From Antedon mediterranea (Eukaryota > Echinodermata > Crinoidea > Comatulida > Antedonidae): 64,000 bases of DNA. Numbering within the stretch: the first letter of the stretch is position 1; each line of letters opens with the position of its first letter. The notes under the pieces were generated by a model. That model searched no databases. It saw only the letters and a list, made by a program, of their open reading frames with translations, and was not told where the DNA came from. The stretch spans positions 6,597,001 to 6,661,000 of the forward strand of contig NC_092670.1 in NCBI RefSeq assembly GCF_964355755.1. Direction: 5' to 3'. Both the position numbers and the translations under genes were made by a program. Below, in pieces: positions 48,501 to 60,500 of the stretch.

Positions 48501-51500
48501 CTTCTTCAAATTATCCTGACAACTACGATAACAATGAAAACTGCGAATGGATCGTAGAAAGCCCTCAAAATACTGGAATTCTACTCACGTTTTATGATAT
48601 AGAGCTAGAGAGCTGTTGTGACTTTTTGATTATAACCTATGTTGACGTCAATGGCGATACATTACTTATAGAGTGGAATAGTAACAACTCTCTTCTGGTT
48701 ACAACACACTTGAATATAACTTTTCAAACTGACTTGTCAGTTGTTAACAGAGGGTTTGCTCTAGGACTGAAGATTATTAACATAGGTATGTTGACATTTT
48801 TTATGCAAGTATTTTATGCAATTTCTCAACTTAGACTTAACTGTTGATACTGAACAAATATTGATATGTTTATTTTTAAATATAAATTGAAAATGTAGAA
48901 TATTCTTGCTTTACTCGAAAAACTGATATCCATACAAATTGATATTTTACTGATTATGTGTTTTGTATTAAGGGGGTTAAATTCTCATATATTATTAATG
49001 TTCAATTCCACTCATTATTTTCTCATACATGATTATGAACTGAGCTTTTAGGAGAGTTTCAAAACTGTCTTCAAAACATTTTATGTAATAAGAAAGATTT
49101 TCATTTCAATTTTTAACTTGTTTATATACTACTTTTGAAAGTGGATTAAATAATTTGTTTGAAGAGAAAACACGATGGATAACCCCACCGTAGATCTGAC
49201 CAGCTTTATGTTGACTAAGATTGAAGAACGTGCTTGTATTGAGTGATCTTGCATTAAAATATTCTCTTTTAGACTATCAAATTATTAAACAAACCCCCTG
49301 CCTAGAAACATATTTACTTGAGCCATTAGACTTCGAAAGCGCAAGCATAAAATTTAAATTGCGACCTAATACGTTACCATTAAAGAGACGTACCTCAAGC
49401 TGGTCAGATAAAAGCAAAAATGACGGTCTATATACCCTATGTATCTCTAAATCCACCAAAGATCTTAGGAATTTCCTTTTTTCATGTCCTGCGCTCCAGA
49501 ATATTAGACTGGAGTAATTGGCAATACTCGAGCAAAATCTATCGAATGCAATTGACGTTTGGAACCAATTTAATAATGGAACCAAATTAATAATGGAACA
49601 ATAGACCAAAAATTCATGTATGTTTTTGGTTCACCTGTACTTGATCTTCCTATATTGAAGTTGCATTCGATAGATTTTGTAAAGGTTTCACCAAACGGGC
49701 ATGGAAAAAGAGAAGGGAAATCAACAATGAAAATAATTAGTTATTTGCTTTTTAATTCCTGTATTACTTTTAATCTTGTACATAATTTATTTCAGGTTTC
49801 CTTGTACTGTAAATAGGCCTATTGTTATCATTTTTTAAAACTTTTATTTTACTTACTGTATTATGGACGCACTTTCATTCAAGAAGTGTGACACTGTTTC
49901 AAAACTATTACTTTTGTTAATGTTATTTTTTTTATAACATAATTTAGTTTAAGTTTCCTTGTACTGTAAATAGGCCTATTGTTAAATCATTTTTTCCCTC
50001 TAACTTTTATTTTACTTACTCTGGACGCACCTACATTCAAGAAGAGTGCCACTGTTTCAAAAGTGTAGCTTCCAAATAAATTATTATATGTTGGCATTTT
50101 TTTCCTACTAATTAGAAAAACAATTAATAAGGTTCGGTTTGCGATACATCATGTGTTTCCAAACGTTAGAGGTGTCGGGCAACACTAGCCCTTCATCAGT
50201 GCAAGTGAAGGAATTTGGATAACGTCATAGTATAAGAACTGGCTGGACAGGAATAAAAGAAATACAACAAAAGGAGACGGGGTGGAGTCTGAATAAGAGT
50301 AGAAAACAAAGAAGGTAGCTTGGTAGAGATATAAACAATTTTGGAATGAAACTAAAAAACAGTTTAATGGTGGTTAATATTGAAACTTACATTTTGGTAG
50401 TCAATGGAATAATTTGAACGATCTGGGAGTATGTTCCTAATGTTACGTCCAAAAGGTTTTGTGGTTTTAAGTTGTAATTCCGAGTGGTTTTCTTTGTCTT
50501 TGCGAGTTTTGTCGCTCCATTTGACATCGTGGTCTATTGCAATAACTCTGAAATTTGCAATCGAGTAAATAGCTGAATTAAAATGTTCGGCTACAGGTTG
50601 ATCAAGCTTTAATGTTTTGATAGCTGATCTGTGTTGTGTCATTCCCCCCCCATACGGAGAGTGTTTTTTGTTTCCCCGACGTACTGTTTGCCACATATAT
50701 TACAGTATATGAGATAAATGACGTTTTTTGTTAGACAATTAATTGATTGTCTTTTCCGAAAAATGCGGCCAGTTTGGTTGCTCTGAAATTTTTCAGTAGA
50801 ATCAACCAATGAACAAGTTTTGCAAGATTTTTCTGTCATGAGAGTTAATTTCACTCTTAAATATGGATCTGACTAATATATCACGAAGGGTGGTTCCGGA
50901 AAAACAGTCCTGAGACGTTCTGTGGACTGTAGAATGGGCATATGTTTCTCAATAATAGCCCGTAATGGAGGCAACCTAGGGTGATAGGTTGTGACCAATG
51001 GCACTCTGGTCGAATTTGGCTGACGTGGTTTATACCTCAGTGTTTGACATCGAGGAATATCTTTTGCTTTCTTTATAGCAGTTTTGATGTATTCCTTCTT
51101 GTAATTTCTATTTCGGAGATGTCCGGTTAGTTCTTCGGTACGATTCTGAAACTCTAAATCTGAAGAACAGATACGTCTGATACGTAATGCTTGACTGTAC
51201 GGTATGTTTTTAGTACAGTGTCGGGGATGACAACGGCTAGGGAGCAGGTACATATTTTTATCCGTGGGTTTACGGAATAGGTCAGTTTTGAGTTACCATT
51301 TTCTATGGTCACTATAGTGTCCAAAAAATCAACGCTACTAGTGGATTTGGTAGCTGTAAATGTGATAGTTGGGTGCGCTGAATTAATATTGAGAAGAAAG
51401 ATTCCAAATTATCTTCACCATGGGTCCAGGTCATGAAGATGTCGTCAATGTATCTAAACCAAACAAGTGGTTTATTAGGTTGGAGGGACAGAAAATTGGC

Positions 51501-54500
51501 CTCAAATTGTCCCATAAATAAATTTGCAAAAGATGGCGCCATTTTTGTGCCCATCGCTGTGCTATGAATTTGAAGGTAATGGTCATATATATATACTATA
51601 TTATACAAATAATGTATATCCCACAGATCAAGAAGCTCCAGATATTATCAATTGTCCATGGGATTTGACAGTTAACACGTCTGTTGAGGCATTTGCAATC
51701 AATGTCACATGGGTTGAACCTACAGCTACTGATAACTCTGGAGAGACTCCTGTACCAGTAGCAGACTACACTTCTGGTGATAATATGTTTGGAATTGGGA
51801 ACACAACAATCCAGTACAATGTCTCAGATTCAGCTGGTAACTTTAATGATAGCTGCACTTTTGTTATCCATGTTGAAGGTAAGAGTGTACCTTATATGAC
51901 AACATTAGATTTTATTTATTTATTTTTCATTTATTCAGGTATAAACACATTTACATTCCAATATGCAGCAACAGCTAAATCGATTGGATTACAATAAAAA
52001 AAAAAAAAAAAAGCATAAAACAAGCAAATTATAAGATTCGTGCTAAGTACGGGATTGTTGATTTTCTATACCTGCATCAATCCAATTGTGCAAGTATTGT
52101 TCCTTAATCTGAAATTCCTATTAGACTTATATTGAGGTAACATATTATCCCAAAATTGTACAGACTTTAAAAGGCTCTCTCAAAACTTGTGAAGAAGATG
52201 TTGTTGTCATTGTTGTGACATTAGAATAATGAAATATTCATTCACAACCCATGAGTACATTAGTTTGTTTATATTTAGTCTTAACTAACTTTTTATTATC
52301 ATCAATCAAAAATATCCTTAATAATTCGTTTCCACTAAATTTGTATTGCCAATTAATATACAAATACTCATTTTAACCAGTTTTACATTTCAATAGTATT
52401 TCGTTCGATGTTAAAAATTTGTTCTCATTAACAATGCCATTAATACAAATAATGTCACTGGCAATCCAATGGTTGTAGAAAAGCGTTTTTTTAGTTTAAC
52501 GAAGTGCTTTCCCAAAAGGTGCTCATTCATTATTATAAGTTTAAAGTTATTTTTAGAGAATATATAATCTATGTAAGCTTTTATCATATATTTTTTTTGT
52601 AAAACAGTGGAATATCATCGGAATAAACATAAATAATACTAGAACATTAAATATTAAGTAAAATATTAACATCACATATTTTTTTTAAATAATAATACAT
52701 TGAAATGCTTCTCCATTGAGCACCATCATTGTTCCTAATTCTTTTTAACCAGCCATGTAGTGGATGGCTAGCCTTGTTACAATTTGAGCTACAGTAATGT
52801 GGTTAACTTAGTCAAATGCAATTTATTTTGGTAATAGATAAGATTCAGATTTAGATTCAGAAAATCTGGATATTATAGAGTGTCCAATTGGTATGATTGT
52901 TAACACAACAACTGAAGAAAAGGTACAGTTATATGGTTATGTCAAATTTAATTTAATCATACCTTTTATTTATTTTGTGAACAGATAATGAAAGTCCAAC
53001 GATTGACTGCCCAGCAAATGTCACTTCTAACAATTACATCGGAGAAGGGTATGGACTAGTAAATGTCAGCACAGATATAGGAAGTCCAAATGCCACTGTC
53101 ACCTGGGATCCTCCTGTGACAAGTGAAAATAGTGGTGGACTTGTTACTATAATGTCGTCATCTTTTGATTCTGGTGACATGATACCATATGGTACTCACA
53201 CAATCACTTTTACAGCAACTGATCCTTATGGCAATAGTGACACCTGTGTCTTTGGCCTCAAGGTTGAAGGTAAATTATATATCTTTTAAATTTGAGCAAT
53301 TAGAAATTCAGGACGAATTTTATTTCATTGTTATACTATTACATATCGTAAATGTAATTGTGAATTGTGAATAAATGTCTAACTGTTACCAATATCTACT
53401 TTTTTTTAAACCAGGGTAGCCCAATCGGTCAAAACGACTCTTTTGCCTTTGGTTGTTATGTACAAACAAAGAGTACTAAACAGAAAGTGGTCTATATTTA
53501 TTTACATTATGAAACTTACGTGTGCCGCTCTGTACAACATAAATATTCTTATTTATTTTGATGTTCAATATAATAAAAGATGACAAGATTATATATATTT
53601 TTTTGTAATATTTATTACCTTGATTTTCAGTGTTGCTCTTTTTATATGGTGACATAATATACACCTATTTTTGTATCTGTTAAATTAATTGTTTCTCTGC
53701 AAAATTGTTTATTTATATGGAATATATAATATTACTTTAAATGAATTTCAGCATTAATTGTACTAAATACGTCAGTACTACACTAAGTTTTTTTGTTGCT
53801 TATAATAATATTTTTTCATGTATTCAACTAGTGCTGGAGAGTTTGTTCAATCCCAACATGATAAATATGTTTAATAAGATTTTCAATATTTATTAATTCT
53901 TGTATTTCATTTCCATTTTATTACTAAATAGACAATGAGGATCCTGTCTTGGTTTGTGCACCTAATATTACAACTACTACAGCAGATGGTTCAAATCAAG
54001 CACTCAATGTCAGCTGGACTGATCCAATAGTAATTGACAATTCTGGTGAAGATATAAAACCAACGTCCAAGTACTATCCTGGAAATAATGAATTCGATAT
54101 TGGTAGAACTGATGTTATATATGATTCAGTTGATAGTTCACGCAATTCAGCAACTTGTACCTTTACTGTAACTGTTATTGGTAAGTTTGACATGTATACT
54201 CCTAATGTAACTCGATTATCTGAATATGATTGTATATTATTACTAACTACTACTTGGTATTATTATATTATCACTAAAATCATTATAAATTATATTTATT
54301 TTCTTCATCTTTTAGATCCCGAAGCTCCAGATATTATAGGTTGTACAATTGGTATGATTTTTAACACAACAACTGGTGAGGCATTTGCAATCAATGTCAC
54401 ATGGATGGAACCAACAGCTATTGATAACTCTGGAGAGACTCCTGTCCCAGTAGCAGACTACAGTTCTGATGATAATATGTTTCCAATTGGTGACACAACA

Positions 54501-57500
54501 GTCCAGTACAATGTCTCAGATTCAGCTGGTAACTTTAATGATAGCTGCAATTTTGTAATCATTGTTGAGGGTAAGTGGCTGTACTTTCTAGAAGAAAATG
54601 TACAGTTATGTGGTTATGTTAAATTTAATTTCATCATACCTTTTATTTATTTTGTGAATAGATAATGAAAGTCCAATGATTTACTGCCCAACAAATGTCA
54701 CTTCAAACAATTACATCAGAGTAGGGTATGAACTAGTAAATGTTAGCACAGATATAGGAAGTCCAAATGCCACTGTCACGTGGGATCCTCCTGAGACAAG
54801 TGACAATAGTGGTAGACTTGTGACTGTAATGTCTTCATCTTTCGAGTCTGGTGACATGATACCATATGGTACTCACACAATCACTTTTACAGCAACTGAT
54901 CCTTATGGAAATATTGACACCTGTGACTTTGGCCTCAATGTTGAAGGTAAATTAATAGAATCCTAGCTTGAAAGTTGAATAATTTAGAAAACACAGGAAT
55001 TAATTTGAAATACAACTTAAATGAACAACAGCCAATCAGTGATGATGCCTTGGCCTTACAATCATCATTAACGGATGAACTCACAATCGTGCTCGTTAAT
55101 AATTCTTCAGCAGTTTCAAAGAAAACTATAATTGTAATGCGTATCATTAATTATTTTGTTTGTTTACACTTTTCATATAGTAATTATGATAATAATGTAA
55201 TGACTTGTTTAATTTTTCTTTATATAGTAATTTGAGAAAACGTATGCCAACATTGTTTTTCGCAACCAGGAATCAACTATATTATGTGGAAAGAAGGACA
55301 TTTTTATTCCATTCTATAATTAAAAATATTATGTAATATGATTTTAGCATTAGTAATTATTGTTTATTTATATTTTATTATTAAATAGATAATGAGGATC
55401 CAGTTTTGGTTTGTCCACCTAATATTGCAACTATTACAGCAGATGGATCAGATCAAGCAGTCAATGTTACCTGGACTGACCCAATAGTAAATGACAATTC
55501 TGGTGAAGATATAACACCAACGTCCAAGTACAATCCTGGAAATAATGAATTTTATATTGGCATCATTGATGTTATGTATGATGCAGTTGATAGTTCAGGC
55601 AATGCAGCAACATGTACCTTTACAATTACAGTTACTGGTAAGTATACATTGTCTCTTCTTGCTCCCTTCTCCTTCCTGCTGAAGTATCAACACTTAATAA
55701 TATGTTAATTATTGTATAATGCATTTTAACCATGATCTTCTTCAATCATTGGGTATCATTTTTACTATAGATATAATTAATCATAATTATTATCTTCATG
55801 GTTTAGATTCAGAAAATCTGGATATTATAGAGTGTCCAATTGGTATGATTGTTAACACAACAACTGAAGAAAAGGTACAGTTATATGGTTATGTCAAATT
55901 TAATTTCATCATACCTTTTATTTATTTTGTGAACAGATAATGAAAGTCCAACGATTGACTGCCCATCAAATGTCACTTCTAACAATTACATCGGAGAAAG
56001 GTATGGACTAGTAAATGTCAGCACAGATATAGGAAGTCCAAATGCCACTGTCACCTGGGATCCTCTAGTGACAAGTGACAATAGTGGTGGACTTGTTACT
56101 GTAATTTCGTCATCTTTCGAGTCTGGTGACATGATACCATATGGAACTCACACTATCAAATTTACAGCAAGTGATTCTTTTGGCAATATTGACACATGTG
56201 ACTTTGGTCTCCAAGTAGAAGGTAAATATAAACCTCATTATTTAGTTTGAACTACTTTTCTTGAACATCAGGATTTGTATTATGGTAAATGTAATACAAA
56301 AGGTTTAATTTTGCATTTAAAAATAAATTATATTTTTTTTTGCAAATTACTTGCCTTTATAATGATATATAACTGTGACTATTCTGTATGTACAACTGGC
56401 GCTGGAGTGGTTCCGTCCTACTCCAATAAAAGTGTAATGTTCTTAAATTATAATAATTACTAAGTATGATAAGCTTTAATTTTTGTGTGTTTTACTTAAT
56501 TATTAAATAGATAATGAGGATCCTGTCTTGGTCTGTCCACCTGATATTAAAACTAATACAGCAGATGGTTCAAATCATGCGTTATATGTCAACTGGACTT
56601 ATCCAATAGTAATTGACAATTCTGGTGAAGATATAACACCAACGTCCAAGTACAATCCTGGAAATAATGAATTTGATATTGGCAGCACTTATGTTATATA
56701 TGATTCAGTTGATAGTTCAGGCAATGCAGCAACATGTACCTTTATTGTTACTGTTACTGGTAATTATAACTAGTCTCTCCTCTTCCCTGCCACTGAGAAG
56801 TGTCAAATTTAACTCAATAATATTGAAATTATGGTATAAATACATGTTTTACCCTGATCTTCTTCACTGGGTATTATTATTATCATTGTTAGGCATAACA
56901 TAAATTATACATTTAAATTAATATCATCATGTTTTAGATCCAGAAGCTCCAGATATTATAGATTGTCCAATTGGTGGGATTGTTAATACAACAACTGGTG
57001 CGGCATTTGCCATCAATGTCACATGGGTGGAACCGACAGCTACTGATAACTCTGGAGAGACTCCTGTACCAGTAGCAGACTACACTTCTAGTGATAATAT
57101 GTTTGCAATTGGCAAAACAACAGTCCAGTACAATGTCTCAGATTCAGCTGGTAACGTTAATGCTAGCTGCAGTTTTGTTATCACTGTTCAAGGTAAGAAT
57201 GCACCTTATAATAATACTGCCCATATGGAACTATAGTAATAATTTAAAACATATGACTCGATAACTCATATAATATATAATGAACAATAGCATGCAGAAA
57301 CTGATTTCTTTGTAAAATATTTTCTGATATTTATTTCTATTATTAACATAATTAGTTATAAAATGTATGAACAGTTGTAGTTCTATTTACGATTATAAAT
57401 TCTTGTTTTTGCTGTTGTATTTTGAAATATATAATGAGGATCTATTCTTTATCTCTTTATATTAGGTCAGTACCTAATCCTAATTCACCATCACCATCAT

Positions 57501-60500
57501 GTTTCATTGCCTGTCATATCCGAAAGTGTATTATTCTTCTACAAAGCATTGGCCTAAGACTGTCTAGACCAAAAGCGTATGGCTTTCGCTCTCTGCGGGT
57601 ACAATCAATTATTCCAGGCTACGATTGTGTACTGCATAGTTGACGGGAGGTCTTTTGATATCCATATTTGATGCTTTCTAATATAGGAACTCGGTTTAGG
57701 AGAGCCCGCGTCATCAAAACTACATTATGTTAGGCATTATAGATCTGCTCTAGTCATTATAGTTTAATCTGTATAATTTTAATGTTGTTTTAATCAAATA
57801 AATACATACATAAATACATTGACAGATCGATCAAGAAACTGCATAAAAGTGTGGTTTGAAATTAATCATTCTTTGTATATGACATTTTTTTATTTTACAT
57901 TATTCTCTTCTCACCTGTATTTGTTTGTTGACGAATCCAGACTACCTTTTGCATTTTGAATGTTCTATTATTTTATTTAATTAATTCTACCTCAATTTCC
58001 AGTTTCACGTGATACTGCGCGCGGTACATTCAGATATTATATCATGGCTCTGGGACGATAGAGCATAAAGCATAGCACTAGAATACTTTTACGTTATAAG
58101 TTATGAATATGAATATGAACAGTTACTACATGGTTTGTTTTCATTAGATGAGCAAGATCCAGAATTCATATTTTGTCCTGATAGCATTTTCACAGAAACT
58201 GGTCATAGGTCATCTACTGCACGTGTAAGTTGGGACACTCCTGAAATTGAAGATAACTCGGGTCAAGTGTCACTAGTTGCTTCAACGAGTCCTGGTAGTT
58301 CGTTTAATATTGGTACCACTTCTGTTGTATACACTGCTAGTGATAACAGCAATAACATGAACAAATGTGAATTTAATGTCACGGTTGAAGGTAATAATCT
58401 GGAAATCTTGGAACAATCTGTTTTTATTCTATTTTATTTTATATTTGGTTAATAAAAGATTACAAGTAACTGTACTTAATATTTAATCTGTCCAGATAAA
58501 ACTACGATGATCTAGAATGCAAATAACTTTAGTTGATTAGTTTTGGATTTCCACAGTCAAACAAGGACAACCTATAAACATCGCGCCAACTACTTTATCA
58601 ACAGTCTCTTCCTAAATATAACAAACCGGAAACAAATAATAATAGAAGGCTTAAAGTCGGTAGACGTAATATTATTTTATATTAAATAATATTATTTCTC
58701 AATTTCAGGTGAAGATATTTTATAAATGTATGTTTTTTTTGTTGCAGATAATGAACCACCGGTTTTAGAGTGTCCTGATGACATCATTGATATAGCAACT
58801 ACCACATCTGGAATTGCCATTACTTGGCCAGACGCTAGGTATATTGATAATTCTGGGAAATCTGTTTTATTAAATTCAACAAGTAATTCTGGAGATATAT
58901 TTACCTTTGGGACGCATACCGTAATTTATACTGGATTTGACCAATCAGAAAACAGCGGTACATGTCAATTTGAAATAAAAATAGGAGGCAAGTATTTGTT
59001 TAATGATTAATTTGACGTGAATGTGAAATGTATCAAACAATACTACTACTTAAATAATTACCTTTACACGTAGCATAGTATGGATAAAATAGAGCACAAA
59101 AAAACAAAAAATCAACCTGAAGAATGGAAATAAAGAGTTTTTTCTAATATAACTAAATGAATGTGTTGCTTTCGTAGAGTGAGTACTACTAGCTTTATTG
59201 GACATATTAGAACTTTTCTTTCATTACAGATTCGTGTACTTCTTCACCATGTCAAAATGGAGGAACTTGTGTACAGTTAGAAACGAGCTTTGCATGTAAC
59301 TGTCCTGTATTATATGAAGGCAACTTATGTCAAATACTACCAGGTATGTGCATTTTATTAATTTATCAAAGTCAGACCTTGGCTCAATATTGTATTAGGA
59401 GATGCATGACCTACAAGTTGGCAAAAAAAATAAATGTTAAAATTAATAAATCAAATGTTGTTACATTAATCATATTATATGTATTATACTGTATAATTTA
59501 GGTGAACCAACAGCAGAAATTCAACCTTTTTCACTGAGTGCTAATTTACAAAATACAGTCACTTTCCAGTGTACTGTAACTTACTCAATTAATTGGCGTT
59601 GGTATAAAGACGACATCGAACTCCCATCTGAAACACAAAGCCTAAAGTTCCTCACAATTAATGAAGTTGGTCTGGAAAACCAAGGCTATTATTACTGCAA
59701 AGCATTTGGAGTATCGCCACATGATGACGTAAAAGACATGTCAATGAAGGCAGTCCTTGTTGTTGCAGGTAAACCTATTTTAATAGTAATACGTAAATGA
59801 ATAGTGATCAAATTGCAAAATAGACACGGTTACATGAATTGTGGAATTAAAAGATCTCTAAACCAATTTTCTGCACTGAACTCAATTGACTTACTTTATA
59901 CTTCCATCCAATCGTTATGTCCATGAAGAATTTATGACTAGCCTAGTGCTGCTACTGTATCTGTATTCATTTTACTGTGATGCATTAACTAGACTTCGTA
60001 TCAGAAAAGCTGATATTTTATGTATGTGTATATGGAACATGCTGATTTCAATGTTACATTAAATAATTTATTTTAATAATGTGTTTCCAATTATCCTTAG
60101 ATGCATTTACTGTACCAACAGTATTAACTTTCAAGAATTTACAATTTACGTCTGCATTAAACAACCCTTCCTCGAAAGAATTCAAAAACACTTCAACTGA
60201 AATTGAAAACCTGGTAGGTTTTGTTCAACAATTTATAATTATATGAATATGTTATTTAAAAATATGTATACCACTAAACCTGGACTATTTCATTTTCTTT
60301 TCGAGTGGTGTCAATATTTTGTAATAATGGCATATAATATGAAAAAGACTTTGTATTTTGACAATTCATGGTGTACAAAAAGCTATTGAAAATCATTTTT
60401 AATAAATTTGGAATAAACTGGAACGTTTCAATTTCAACTGTGTTGGTAGGACACTCCAATAATTATAGTATTGTTAGTAGTGTTAGTGTCAACATAAATC

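Larger units (their letters stand above)
33122..54245. repeat. Large tandem duplication, second unit (B)
   Basis: Second copy of 6053-27201. The same exons, LINE, MITEs, foldback element, LINE 3' fragment and Penelope-like element lie at matching positions. Differences include a 165-nt deletion near 35073, small homopolymer changes, and a 140-nt exchange near 52842 that carries a half HYR exon absent from A. Confidence 0.9.

Noticed and set aside
53949-54665. Single exon with two HYR domains
   Set aside because: The open frame crosses a normal 135-base intron (54181-54315) with GT and AG at the right phase; the two domains are separate exons.
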